A program made the position numbers and the translations under genes. Below, one piece after another: positions 55,101-64,000 of a stretch of 64,000 bases of DNA; position 1 is the stretch's first letter, and every line of letters begins with the position of its first letter. Origin of the DNA: Muscardinus avellanarius. Its lineage: Eukaryota; Chordata; Mammalia; Rodentia; Gliridae. Under the pieces are notes generated by a model. It did not search any database, was not told where the DNA came from, and worked only from the letters and a program-made list of their open reading frames with translations. Location: NCBI GenBank assembly GCA_963383645.1, contig OY726576.1:9228102-9292101 (forward strand), written 5' to 3'.

Positions 55101-55968
55101 TATTGGCACAGGCAGTAACTTTCTCAACAAAACCTCCAAAGCTCAGGAAATTAAAGCAAGAATAAACAAGTGGGATAACATCAAACTAAAAAGTTTCTTC
55201 TCATCAAAGGAAACTATCAATAACCTAAAGAGGAAGCCTACAGAATGGGAAAGGATCTTTACCAGCCACCATTCTGATAGGGGGCTAATATCCAGAGTAT
55301 ACAAAGAGCTCAAAAGACTCTACACTAGCAAAACAAACAACCCAATCAAGAAATGGGCAAATGAACTAAATAGACACTTCACAAAAGAAGAGACACAAAG
55401 GGCTAATAGATACATGAAAAGATGTTCTTCATCACTGGCCATCAGGGAGATGCAAATCAAAACTACACTGAGATTCCATCTAACCCCAGTCAGAGTAGCA
55501 AGCATAAAGAAATCAAATAACAACAAATGCTGGCGAGGATGTGGGGAAAGAGGAACTCTTTTACACTGTTGGTGGGAATGCAAACTAGTTCAACCACTAT
55601 GGAGATCTGTGTGGAGATTCCTAAGAAAGGTGGGAATAGATCCACCATATGACCCAGCTATACCACTCCTGGGTATCTTTCCAAAGGAGTTGAATTCAGA
55701 GAACTACAGCAACATATGCATACCTATGTTCATAGCAGCACAATTTGTAATAGCCAAAATATGGAACCAACCCAGATCACCATCAACAGATGAATGGATA
55801 GCAAAACTATGGGAAATACACACAATGGAATTCTATTCAGCCATAAAGAAGAACAAAATTATATCATTTGAAAGAAGATGGAAAGCCCTGGAGAACATTA
55901 TGTTAAGTGAGATCAGCCAAGCACAGAAGAAGAAGATACATATGTTTCCTCTAATATGCCCAAACTAG
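52141..55968 (+). CDS. L1 ORF2p, endonuclease and reverse transcriptase (1275 aa)
   Basis: ORF2p nicks target DNA and reverse-transcribes RNA at the nick (target-primed reverse transcription). The length, 1275 aa, equals that of human ORF2p and key residues fall at the same numbers. Endonuclease (about 1-239): N14, E43 in CLQETHL, Y115, D145 and N147 in LGDFNTPL, D205, H230 in [11 protein letters not shown] region and reverse transcriptase (about 380-775): [27 protein letters not shown] and the catalytic FADD with D702 and D703. Cysteine-rich C-terminus: CX3CX7HX4C from C1130 ([18 protein letters not shown]). The ATG at 52141 has the context ACAAAATGG. All listed residues are present and no stop interrupts the frame. 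In mammals ORF2 is translated at low level after ORF1; the sequence alone does not show the mechanism. Such a protein would also mobilise the SINEs and the chimeric element in trans. Confidence 0.98.
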   Translation: MAENKNHISIISLNVKGLNSPIKRHRLAMWIRKHNPNICCLQETHLTAKDIHRLKVKGWKKIYHATSDQKRAGVATLISDKTDFKLKHIKRDKSGHLLLLKGTLYQEDIMIVNIYAPNMGATTFVKQTLLDIRSQVDPNTIILGDFNTPLTPLDRSSRQKMSKDVLELRETINQMDLIDIFRVFQPGTTEYTFFSAAHGTFSKIDHILGHKENTSKFKKCNIIPCIFSDHNGIKVEINNRKLERKYSNSWRMNDTLLNDEWVRAEIREEIKKFMETNENRDTTYQNLWDTMKAVLRGKFIALSAHIKRTENHQVKILMTQLKDLEILQQSIPKASRRQEIIKLRAEINEIENKKTIQRINKTKSWFFEKINRIDKPLANLTKRKRESTQIIKIRNEKGDITTDREEIQNIIRNYFKNLYSNRLENLEEIDRFLSTVNLPTLSQEDIASLNQPITTKEIEMAIKILPPKKSPGPDGFPAEFYKTFSEQLIPILHNMFREIERDGTLPNSFYEASITLIPKPNKDTSRKENYRPISLMNIDAKILNKILAIRIQNYIKKIIHHDQVGFIPEKQGWFNIRKSIHVIHHINRTKNKNHIIIAIDAEKAFDKIQHPFMLKTLQKIGIEGKYFNIIKAIYCKPKANIILNGEKLQEFPLQSGTRQGCPLSPLLFNIVLETLAAAIRQEKEIKGIHIGREELKLSLFADDMILYLEDPKNSTKRLLDLIDKFSKVAGYKINLKKSVAFLYANNESTMKEIKTTIPFTITSKPIKYLGINLTQDVKDLYNKNYKTLKKEIEEDLGRWKDLPCSWIGRINIIKMAILPKLIYRFNAIPIKIPVTFFRDLEKSIMNFIWRKKRPRIAKAILNNKKHAGGITIPDFKLYYRAIVVKTAWYWHKNRYTDQWIRIEDTETNPHIFSQLIFDKGAKHIRWRKDSLFNKWCWENWLTICKKMNLNPYISPNTGINSRWIKDLEIRPETVKLVEESIGSTLQHIGTGSNFLNKTSKAQEIKARINKWDNIKLKSFFSSKETINNLKRKPTEWERIFTSHHSDRGLISRVYKELKRLYTSKTNNPIKKWANELNRHFTKEETQRANRYMKRCSSSLAIREMQIKTTLRFHLTPVRVASIKKSNNNKCWRGCGERGTLLHCWWECKLVQPLWRSVWRFLRKVGIDPPYDPAIPLLGIFPKELNSENYSNICIPMFIAAQFVIAKIWNQPRSPSTDEWIAKLWEIHTMEFYSAIKKNKIISFERRWKALENIMLSEISQAQKKKIHMFPLICPN

Positions 55969-56143
55969 GAAACACAAAGAATACCAGAGGGACTCCAGAT
56001 ATTGAAGGGGAAATACTAGCTAAGTTTGGATGGTAAGATAGGAGAGGAGGAAGGCCGGTCTCGATTAATAAGGGTCTACACTTGAACATGTGTAAAATTA
56101 TGAATAAGACATGGTTAACCTGGACAACCATTGGTGTGTGTGT

Positions 56144-56173
56144 GGGGGGAAATGTGGGCGGGGGGGGGGAGGG
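56144..56173 (+). other. G-rich tract in the L1 3' UTR
   Basis: Six Gs, then GGG, then nine or more Gs, then GGG with short spacers; a G-quadruplex-forming pattern typical of L1 3' UTRs. The truncated stub at 33.6 kb has a shorter version and the antisense stub at 26.6 kb shows a C-rich counterpart. Confidence 0.85.
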
Positions 56174-56209
56174 CACCAAATATAGTGTAAATGTATACTA
56201 TTTATGTTC

Positions 56210-56281
56210 AATAAAAAAATTGTTATATAAAAAAAAAATAAATAAATAAAAGAACTCAAACAACTAAAAAAAAAAAAAAAA
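56210..56281 (+). terminator. L1 polyadenylation signal and two-part A-tail
   Basis: AATAAA at 56210-56215 is followed by an A-rich stretch (ending about 56251), a short unique piece GAACTCAAACAACT (56252-56265) and a second A-run to 56281. The layout suggests read-through at the source copy and a short 3' transduction. Confidence 0.8.
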
Positions 56282-56296
56282 AAAAGATTCTGCAGC
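56282..56296. repeat. Target-site duplication, right copy (intact L1)
   Basis: AAAAGATTCTGCAGC, identical to 48976-48990. Confidence 0.96.
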
Positions 56297-56851
56297 AAAT
56301 GTATAGAACAGTGGATTGCAAGGAAACTTTAGTTTCCCTTGTGTCTGTGGCTAATCCATAAGAGGATGTGCCTACTCGAGGGTCTAAAATGTTTAAGCAG
56401 CTTTGACATGGTCCATGGACAAGACTTGTGACAAGACTGGACCCATGAGCTGGGAAAGCTGGTGCCTGGCTGCCATGCACAACAGGTTCAGGAGGGCTCT
56501 CCTCTCAACAGGGAGAGATTGCTTGTATTCTCTTTGCACAAGTATCTTGCTGTGTGTTTGTTCTCTTTGGTCCACAGACCTGATTTTTTGTTTTCTATCC
56601 TTGCTGTGGTCCGAACAAGTGCCTCAAATGGACTAACTAGAGTTTCTGCTTAGTGCTCAGTAATATTTCAGGGGGAAATCCAGTTGGCCTAGTTAGTAAT
56701 TCATACTTTGTCCAAGTAATTGTGGCCCAACGAGAGAAGGCAGGAAGGCTGTATAGAATGCCCTTGTTGCTGGGGGAATGAGTCCCAGAAAAAATAGTTT
56801 TTGCATGCCCAAAAGGTGTCTATCATATCTGAATCAAACACCACAGCATCC
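56297..56851. other. Unassigned sequence
   Basis: Nothing recognised. Confidence 0.5.
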
Positions 56852-56945
56852 TATGAGGAAGGATATTTTTACTCTCACTTTACAGAAAAGTTAGTGATGT
56901 TTGGCATCTGGATGGCCAAACGTGGGCTTAGATACAGATCCATAT
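56852..56945 (-). mobile_element. MIR SINE fragment
   Basis: TATTTTTACTCTCACTTTAC, AGAAAAGTTAGTGATGTTTG and GGCCAAACGTGGGCTTAGAT resemble reverse MIR. Diverged. Confidence 0.45.
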
Positions 56946-57216
56946 AAATCTAAAGCTCATAATATGGCCAGGCAACAGGTTTCATGATTCTCCCTCTAAT
57001 ATGGATTAATTCATTTAACAGTCACTACTTCCAGTCTGGAGACATGAGCATTTTTTTTTACAGCCTTTATCCTAGCATAATATAGAAAGTAGGTATTTCT
57101 ATGTTTCAGTATGAAGGCCACAAAAATTACTTTAACTATTAAGTTTCAGTCAAAATCTTGGAAATATACCCCCATTAGTTGATGTGACCCTCAAAAGGAT
57201 AGGAGCCAGACCGTTT
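56946..57216. other. Unassigned sequence
   Basis: Nothing recognised. Confidence 0.5.
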
Positions 57217-57550
57217 ACATCAGGGGTCAGCAGCATTTTTTTTGGTAAAGGGTAGTAAATATTTTAAACTTTGTGGTTCTTTGGATCTCCATTGCAAGTA
57301 ACGACTCTTACATTATTATTTTTTATAGGAAGCAGAAGCAGACAGATGATCGGTCCACAAATGCACTGCTCCAATGGAAACGTTTTTGATGAACACCAAA
57401 AACTTGAATTTTTGGTAAATTGAGTTTCACAAAATACTATTTATGCTTTGATTTCCTTCAACCATTTAAAAATGTAAAACCATTCTTAGTTCACAGGCCA
57501 TGAAAAAAATCATGTTAGCTATGTCGTGGTTGGCAAACTGCCACGATAGA
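57217..57550 (+). mobile_element. hAT-Charlie-type non-autonomous DNA transposon
   Basis: A nearly complete old copy. It starts CAGGGGTCAGCAGC and ends GGTTGGCAAACTGCCACG, which are inverted-repeat-like termini. Internal blocks GTAAAGGGTAGTAAATATTT, AACTTTGTGGTTCTTTG, and AATGTAAAACCATTCTTAGT, TCACAGGCC match the family. No transposase. Confidence 0.8.
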
Positions 57551-58274
57551 GATCGTTTTCCTCCTAATAGTAATTTATTCACTAGTTAATATTGTGAAGA
57601 CCTCAGCTGCCCATTAGATGGAGCAGAGGCAGACCTTGCTGTCACGAAATTGGCCATCTAGCTGGAAGACCAGGCTCATCACAGAATCTCACCAGAATTT
57701 TAAAGTCTGCAGTAGTGATTAAGAAGGACAAAGCAGCTTCGTGCATGTATGATAGGGGAGTGGAGCAAAGATGCTCGTGTAGTTTGAGGATGAGTTGAGA
57801 GAAATCCCCCATGTATTAATCCAATATCATCTGGTCCTTCCCATGAGCTTCCTGGAGTCAGCATTTCAGACTCTCACCATCACACCCTGCTCTTTGGCCC
57901 TGGTGGCCACGTCATCTGGGGTTGTGCAAGTGCTTCTTGCCCACCTTGGTGTCTATGCAGGTTTTCACCTGGATGGATGAGCCCTCTTGCATTTGTTCCC
58001 CCTGCATTTATCTCATTCCTAACAAGCTGTCTTTTTAATTTGCTCGGGATCATATTGAATTCTAGTCTGGTCCCTTGAGACCTCGAAAACTCTCTCTACT
58101 TCATTTTTCTTGCCACTCTAATCCTTATTAATCCCCAGTTCCTTCAGCCAGGCAATTGATGTAGACATTCTTCACCCAGAATAAAAAAGTCTTTGCTTCT
58201 GGGTGCATGGTTCCATTACAGTTCTAAAAATCTTTTTTTCCCCCTTCTTTTTCTGTGACCCAAAGAGCAGCAGA
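57551..58274. other. Unassigned sequence
   Basis: Nothing recognised. Confidence 0.5.
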
Positions 58275-58605
58275 TACAGCAGCACTTTGGTATCCATTGG
58301 AATTGGTTCCAGGACCCCTGAGGACACTCTAATCTTAGGATTCTCAAGTCCCTTAGATAAAATGGTAGGATAGTTGCATGTAACTTCCACACACACTCCT
58401 ATACACTAAGTCCTCTCTAGGTTTCTTATAATACCTATAGCAATGTAAATGCTATGAAATAGTTTTTATATTGTTTAGAGAAAAACAAGAAAAAGTTTCT
58501 CTGTTCATGTTCAGCACAAATACAGTATTTTTCTGAATATTTTCAGTCTCCTCCAATTGAATCTGCAGACTCAAAACTGAGAAGCAAATGATGGGCCGGT
58601 AATAC
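58275..58605 (+). mobile_element. TcMar-Tigger-type non-autonomous DNA transposon
   Basis: GGTATCCATTGGAATTGGTT, CCAGGACCCCTGAGGACACT, GATTCTCAAGTCCCTTAGAT, TTCTTATAATACCTATAGCA and ATGTTCAGCACAAATACAGT follow the order of the well-known MER2/Tigger-like MITE. No transposase. Confidence 0.85.
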
Positions 58606-58948
58606 TTCACTCTGCTAGTGTTAGCACAAGCCCAGCTTAAACAAAACCAGGTCTGAGTCTACCAGGATGCAGTGACCGATGTAAGATATACGTATCTCCA
58701 AATCATCTAGAGACTTGGTGTGGGATGTCTCTGGAATCACTGAAATGTATCCAAACTCAAAACCCTCAGAGAGCTATGTGTAAATGTGAGATTTAGTCAG
58801 AAAATGTAAGTCCAAATTTTAGCCTGATCACTAAACAGGTAGGTGACTGTTGGCCATTTTAGGTTTCAGTTGATTGGAATGGAAGAGGGGCTAAACAAGG
58901 ACTCTGACACAGAAATAGAGAAACAAAGTCTGTAAAAATGGTTTTGTA
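58606..58948. other. Unassigned sequence
   Basis: Nothing recognised. Confidence 0.5.
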
Positions 58949-59184
58949 GCCTGGTGTGGTGGTGCACACTTGTAATCCCAGCATTTAAGAGGCTGAGACA
59001 AGAGGATGTAGGTTTGTGGCAGCCTCAGCTACTACTTAGAGAGCCCCTTTGCAACTCTGTGGGGCTCTTTGCAACTCAGTGAGGCTCTGTTTCAAAATAA
59101 ATAATAAAAAAAATAGGGTTTGAGTGTAGCACAGAGGTAGTATGCCCCTGAGTTCCATCCCCAACATGCAAAAAAAAAAAAAAA
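58949..59184 (+). mobile_element. B1-dID SINE
   Basis: GCCTGGTGTGGTGGTGCACA, CTTGTAATCCCAGCATTTAA, TTTGCAACTCTGTGGGGCTC duplicated as TTTGCAACTCAGTGAGGCTC, GGTTTGAGTGTAGCACAGAG, then an A-tail. The inner GCAACTC block occurs twice, a short internal duplication. Confidence 0.93.
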
Positions 59185-59549
59185 TGTTTATGTTACATGG
59201 GAACATCTCTGGCTTCTTCGCCAATAAATCCAGTGGAATAGCGTGGTTAGTTGCTTTGTATTTCTATGACCACATGTCAGATTCTAGGTGAAAACCACAG
59301 AGCACATGAGGATAATAAAGCTATCCATAAGTTGATTTTGGTCATTGCAGTGATCACATGGTGTGGCAATTTTATAAAATACGAGGTGGATTTAAACCCC
59401 TCTGTTTGACTTGGGTTGGGCTTATGATTTACTTCCACAGTGCAACAGAAGCAAAGCTGTGTGCCTTCTGAGGCTGTCAGTGCCCTGGTTCTCTGAGAGT
59501 ACTCACTGTGGGGCAGATAGAAGACAAGAGCCACACAGGGTAGCCTCCT
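59185..59549. other. Unassigned sequence
   Basis: Nothing recognised. Confidence 0.5.
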
Positions 59550-59835
59550 GTGCTGGGGAATCACATGCAGGTGCTTAAGTAACCAGCCTCAGCTGTGCCT
59601 GCCTGGCTGCTACCACGGCTACCTGATCAGTACATCTTGGATATCTATCCCGAGGGAAGCTTCGGATGCTCCTAGCATCAACACCTGATTGCCACTGCTT
59701 GAGCGATCCCAAGAGATGACAGCCCAGATGGGCTATTACAGAATTCCTGAGCCGCAAAACTGAAAGCAAAATAAAATCATTAAAGCTGCTACGTTTCGGG
59801 GGCAATTTGTCAGGTAGCGGTAATACTTATAGAAC
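59550..59835 (+). mobile_element. Ancient LTR-like repeat, family uncertain
   Basis: AAGCAAAATAAAATCATTAA, GCTACGTTTCGGGGGCAATT and TTGTCAGGTAGCGGTAATAC resemble the polyadenylation end of an old mammalian LTR-like repeat with the usual 'TAAGCCAC TAAGTTTTGGGG' motif mutated. Confidence 0.4.
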
Positions 59836-60067
59836 TATAATCAGAACTACAGTCGTGACATATTACTGGAACCATTACATCAAGGAGGTGGTGAAGATGC
59901 TGGTATTGCAGTGAACAACACAGCTTGGAAATGTTAAATATGTGCATACCTGTTGTGGCTTATCAGTGATGCTACAGTGGAATCTAATGGGAGACATAAT
60001 GTAAGCAATGCATTGAGGTCCATGCCCGTGTTGCTTATGATTCCTTTTGAGATATTGGAGATAACTT

Positions 60068-60272
60068 CTTTTGGGGGTACTAGGAATTGAACCCAAAGGC
60101 ATTCTACTTCTGAGCTACACCCCAACCCTATTTTTTTATTCTTTTTTGAAACTGGATCTCACTAATTTCTGGAGGAACTCACTAAGTAGCTGCTGCTGGC
60201 TGCAAACCTGAGATCCTCCTGCCTCAGTCTTCCAAGTACGGGGATTACAAGCGTGCTCCACCACGCCTGGCT
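60068..60272 (-). mobile_element. B1-dID SINE
   Basis: GGAATTGAACCCAAAGGCAT, GAAACTGGATCTCACTAATT, GTGCTCCACCACGCCTGGC. A probable target duplication around GGAGATAACTT/GGGGATAACTT flanks it. Confidence 0.92.
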
Positions 60273-62238
60273 TGGGGATAACTTTTAAGCAGCATTAATT
60301 CTTTTGAGTGTACAGCAGCTGTGACTACTTATTATCATCAGGCGTGGCCTCCTTTAAATTCTCTGATGATACACGAGCAGTCGAAGGGCTTTTCCTCATC
60401 TTCACTCCCCTGAAATCGCTTCAACACAGAATACTTCAACCCTGGTCATCAAAATGCGTAGGAATTTCTTCTCGTTGTCACCTAATCACCTTTCCGGTGG
60501 TGCGCCACTGTGCCCAGCTTCCCACTTTTTAAAAACTGTTTTAACCCAACTGGCTTTGTCGACATATGACAAAATCCAAGATGGATATATTTTGCTGTTG
60601 TTTTGTTTCTGAGCCTGCATCTCCCAGGACCTCGGTGCATTGCACTTTCCTGGTCTTTATCTGTCCCTTCTAAACCATCAAGATGAAACATAGTTTCTGT
60701 GGTAGCCACTTAAAGACAATTCTACATAGCCAGAGTGTCTCTGCACACTCTGAGACTGTTCCTGGTCTCATTTCATAAGGATGTGTGAGGAGTCCTTCCT
60801 CTTAGGAAATCACCTCCTTCCTGCAGGCTCTGGGAGTCGAACCTTTCCTTCTAGCTGCCTGGCACTTTGAAAGAGGTGAGGTGAAGCTACCCCTCTGATT
60901 CTATCAAGGCCAAACTGCCAATCTTTCATTTCTTAACATTCCTCCCAATTCAGCTTTTCAGCAAGTTACGGAATACCTAAGTAATTCTTCTTAGAACCCG
61001 GATTATAAAAGCTGTGCAGAAATGAAGCTGACAGCAAAGATATCAGGGTCAATAAAATTCTGGCCTTAGGTTGGTTTTGTTCACTGAAATATGTATCCAG
61101 GCCTTAAGATAGGTGATGTAGTAAGACACCTGTTTCCTGAAGGCCACAGTCTGGAAGGGGAGACAGAGCGTGAGGCCAGTCTAGAGGGTCACTGGGGCCA
61201 TGCAGAATATTGCATAGAACTGTTTTTGTTCTTTGAATGTTGGACAGAAGGCAACAAGTGCCACATGGAAACTACAGAGCTGCCAGGCTCATCTCACAGG
61301 GCCCGAATTTCTAACCATCTCCCCATTACCCCCCTGCCTATAGGAAAAAGCGTTAGTGGAGTTTGTTGGAGACCTAGGGACTGAGTTTCCAGCTGGAAAG
61401 TTATTTCCTCCGGTAGGATCTTAGGGAAAGGATGTGTTTTCTTACCCCTAGCGAGTGAGAAGGGCTCCATAGACTGCTTCCCTGGAAGATACAGGGACAC
61501 ACTTTATGGGCCTGACTGCTGATGCATCTGCTGCCAAAATTGCTAGATCTTTTGAGCAGTGAAAGCCATTGGCAGAAGCAGATAGGGGAAGGGAGCAGCT
61601 CTACCGCTGCTTTCAGGCCCAATGAGCAGGACCTGACCTTTGGCCATCTTTCTACTACCCCATCCAGTAGGGAGGCAGAGGGAACAAGAGTGGCAGGTTT
61701 GGGGAGAACACCCTGAAGAACACTCCATGAAGACATGGAGATGTGTCTGGCGAGCTCACCTGGGAGCAGAGAGCTTCTTGCTGTCAGGGAGCTGTGCCCT
61801 TTTCAGGCCACATTTTCATGGGTGTCCCACCAGGAAGTCAGCAAGTGGCAGCAAGCCAAGGGCCACGTTGCCTTCGATTCCTGGGTGATCACTGGCCCTG
61901 TTCTCAGTCGCTCTAAAGGAACTGTGAGTAGCTCTGTCTTGTCGGTTGGGGATGACGATGTATCTGCTGCAATACACAGATGGTTGAGTTTAGTTCCTGT
62001 GATGTGCTTGCCAGGAGAGGCAAAACTGGTGTCCCATCTTAAATCTAGCACGCTTTCCTTTTTGTCTTAACTGCCAGTAATTCAGGACCACGTCCTCTCA
62101 GGCTGGTGGCGATGAGCCCAGCTAAGCAACTGGAAACATCACTCTGCGCTTTTTAAGAGGCCTCTGACCTTCCAGTTAACGACTTACTTCTTTTTGCAAA
62201 CGGCTTCTGGCCTCTTTGTAAGTGTTGACTTAAATTTA

Positions 62239-62240
<2 letters not shown>
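60273..62240. other. Unassigned sequence
   Basis: About 2 kb without a recognised repeat. Overlapping frames at 61091-62070 on both strands are up to 111 residues but have no known domain. Confidence 0.45.

Positions 62241-62241
<1 letters not shown>

Positions 62242-62288
<47 letters not shown>
62242..62288. repeat. (TG)n microsatellite
   Basis: An uninterrupted TG run, no SINE next to it. Confidence 0.95.
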
Positions 62289-62289
<1 letters not shown>

Positions 62290-62544
62290 TTCTCAACATA
62301 AATTAGAAGTCACGCATTGATGTAGTGGCCCTTGGGTCTGGACCAAAGAGTATTTATTTTCCCAAATAAACAAATAACTACAGCTAAAAGTGGAATCCTA
62401 AACAAGACTAAGATAAGTGGATTTTCTAGGCAAACATAGTTCTTATTTTTTAAAGTTTAGCCACAGTTTTTTTTTTTTTTTTCATTGTGCTGTGTATCTG
62501 GCTTGAGTGTTTCCTTCAATGGTTCATGTGTCTGATTCTTGGTG

Positions 62545-62860
62545 AACACCAAGTATGGTGGTGTTGAGGCGGGGAAACCGAGGAAGCCTTTAAGAGATGG
62601 GGGCTCACGCATGGTAATTAGGGCATGAGGAGCCACTCTCAGAAGGGATCGATGCTGGTCTCACAAAGTGAGTTAGTTCTTGTGAAAGTGAGTTCTTATA
62701 AAGCCACGTCACCCTACATACTTATCTTTTTCATAGACACCCTGCTGCTTGGGCACTCCAAACCACCAGACACATGAATTGAACAAATACTTTATAACAT
62801 TTCCAACCTCAGGCATTCTGTTACAGCAACAGCAATTATGACAAAAGACAGACTAAAAGA
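62545..62860 (+). mobile_element. MaLR (MST-like) LTR, diverged
   Basis: GGGGGCTCACGCATGGTAAT, GTCTCACAAAGTGAGTTAGT, CTTGTGAAAGTGAGTTCTTA and an end with TTCTGTTACAGCAACAGC fit a MaLR LTR in sense orientation. Confidence 0.55.
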
Positions 62861-63059
62861 AAATGTATTTGAAATTATAAGGGCAATATTATTTTCAAGT
62901 TTCAGAGGCAGCATTGTTTGTTTATTGACTCACTTGGCCAGCGCTTTCTGTGGACCCCACCCACCCGAGGACAGAGAAGGACTGCAACAGATGTGCCTCT
63001 GCCCTCGCGGAGCGTGCAGTCGGCAGGGCCCTTTGCTTGCTCTGCTATTAATCCACTAA

Positions 63060-63490
63060 ACATAATAACTGTAGTAGCTCAATAATCCCAGAACAAAATG
63101 ATCATAAAATGTAGCAGCTTAAAATAGTCACTCCATTTCTGCTCAGAATTTTATGGGTTAGGAATCTGGGAAGGGCTTTTTTTTTTTTTTTTTTTTTTGA
63201 GATCTTTTCTGTAGTTGAAGCCAAGCTCAGCCTGGGCTGCCGTCACCCCGTGGTTTGATCGGGCTCGACGTCCAGGATGGGCTCACAGGGCAGCCAGGAG
63301 TTCATCTGTGTCCCTGAAGGGGCCACTTTAACATGGCCTTTCCAGCATGGTAGCAGTTGGACTCCTTGCATTTTAACTGGCTTCCTCACAATGAATATAC
63401 CAAGAGAACTAGAAGTTGCATGGCCTTTTCTGACCTGGCCTTGCATGTTACCCAGTGTGACTTCTGTATCTCACGTATTATGAGCAAGTT
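63060..63490 (-). mobile_element. Old LTR-like repeat, antisense, family uncertain
   Basis: GTAGCAGCTTAAAATAGTCA, TTATGGGTTAGGAATCTGGG and CAGGAGTTCATCTGTGTCCC resemble the reverse of an old mammalian LTR-like repeat. A poly-T at about 63178-63199 interrupts it. Confidence 0.35.
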
Positions 63491-63517
63491 ATAAATAAGG
63501 TTAGCTGAAATTCAAGT

Positions 63518-63713
63518 GGGTCTGGGGATGGAACCCAGGGGCATTTGACTTCCGAGCTACCTCTCCTGCCCTATTTTTATTCTTTATTTTGAAACAGGGT
63601 CTCACTAAGTTGAGGAGGGCCTCACTAAGTAGCTGAGGCTGTCCGCAAACTGAGATCCTCCGGTTTCAGCCTCACAAATGCTGGGATTACATGCATGCGC
63701 CACCACATCCTGC
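63518..63713 (-). mobile_element. B1-dID SINE
   Basis: TCTGGGGATGGAACCCAGGG, GAAACAGGGTCTCACTAAGT, CATGCGCCACCACATCCTGC. Very similar to the copy at 10217-10415, including TTTGACTTCCGAGC/TTTGACCTCCAAGC. Confidence 0.93.
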
Positions 63714-63798
63714 TAGAACCAAACTTTTGATCCCCTCAAATTTGAACATTTTTAAAACCACCATGAGCAGTATCAGAAAGAAAGATTATTTTCAGAAG

Positions 63799-64000
63799 CC
63801 AGGCACGGTGGCACATGCTTGTAATCCCAGCGTTTGGGAGACTGAAACAGGAGGGTCACAATTTTGCATCCTGCCTCAGCTACTTAGTGAGGCCCTCTGC
63901 AGCTTAGTGAGACCCTGTTTCAAAATAAATAACAAAAAAATAGGGCTGAGGGTGTAGCTCGGGTTAGAATGTACCTGGGTTCAGTCCCCAGCTCCAATAA
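63799..64000 (+). mobile_element. B1-dID SINE, running to the window end
   Basis: GCCAGGCACGGTGGCACATG, CTCAGCTACTTAGTGAGGCC, GTGAGACCCTGTTTCAAAAT, GGGCTGAGGGTGTAGCTCGG and GGGTTCAGTCCCCAG. The tail is cut by the window edge. Confidence 0.95.

Larger units (their letters stand above)
48991..56281 (+). mobile_element. Full-length L1 with intact ORF1 and ORF2
   Basis: About 7.3 kb between exact 15-bp direct repeats. It begins with 11 Ts (48991-49001), then CAAAATGGCGACTGAGGGAC; a 2.1-kb 5' UTR; ORF1 (51118-52095); a 45-bp spacer; ORF2 (52141-55968); a G-rich 3' UTR; AATAAA at 56210-56215; and a two-part A-tail. Both ORFs are open to the family's expected length and no stop or frameshift is seen. 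The perfect target duplication and intact frames point to a recent insertion. It may be able to move, but that is inference: 5' UTR activity and subtle missense changes cannot be judged here. Two truncated stubs of the same lineage are at 26590-26765 (minus) and 33355-33690 (plus). Confidence 0.97.

Noticed and set aside
61091..62070. Several frames of 97-111 residues on both strands
   Set aside because: They overlap each other in many frames, which is typical of chance, and I recognise no domain. Conservation could not be tested.
1..64000. Bacterial-type features (operons, CRISPR, riboswitches)
   Set aside because: The sequence is mammalian repeat-rich DNA; no such feature applies.

Overview
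The window is mammalian nuclear DNA with no host protein-coding exon that I can support. It is almost certainly from a squirrel-type rodent (Sciuridae or a close relative). The evidence is about 35 copies or fragments of one SINE design: a B1-like (7SL-derived) left half joined to an ID/tRNA-like right half (B1-dID). Ancient mammal-wide repeats (MIR, L2, hAT-Charlie-type, Tigger-type, MaLR LTRs, old L1) fill much of the rest. The species and the host locus cannot be read from the sequence.

Layout. 1-8.6 kb: unassigned AT-rich DNA, a hAT-type remnant, SINEs, an old minus-strand L1 and copy 1 (5'-truncated) of a chimeric L1-derived element. 8.6-25 kb: SINEs, MIRs, antisense MaLR LTRs, two old L1 3' ends and a near-perfect 172-bp tandem duplication at 21.5 kb. 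25-45 kb: an L2, two stubs of the same L1 lineage as the intact element, MaLR LTRs, a CpG-dense pocket with NRF1-like palindromes at 32.8 kb, a 5'-inverted old L1 at 39.5-40.3 kb and many microsatellites. 45.5-48.3 kb: copy 2, apparently full length, of the chimeric element, with a 13-bp target-site duplication. 48.99-56.28 kb: a full-length L1 with both ORFs intact (325 and 1275 aa), all checked catalytic residues present, a 5' YY1-like site, a G-rich 3' UTR, a two-step A-tail and a perfect 15-bp target-site duplication. 56.3-64 kb: hAT and Tigger remnants, SINEs, a possible MaLR and unassigned DNA.

How the parts work together. The L1 encodes the RNA chaperone (ORF1p) and endonuclease/reverse transcriptase (ORF2p). 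Such enzymes mobilise the B1-dID SINEs and probably the chimeric element, which has a broken ORF1 and no sense ORF2 but L1-type ends. The most unusual object is this chimera: L1-like promoter end, ORF1, then an inverted piece of old L1 ORF2, then an L1-like G-rich tail. It occurs twice, 43 kb apart, with very high similarity, so the chimeric structure itself was copied. It resembles the known HAL1 ('half-L1') type, but the inverted ORF2 insert is not part of the HAL1 design as I know it.
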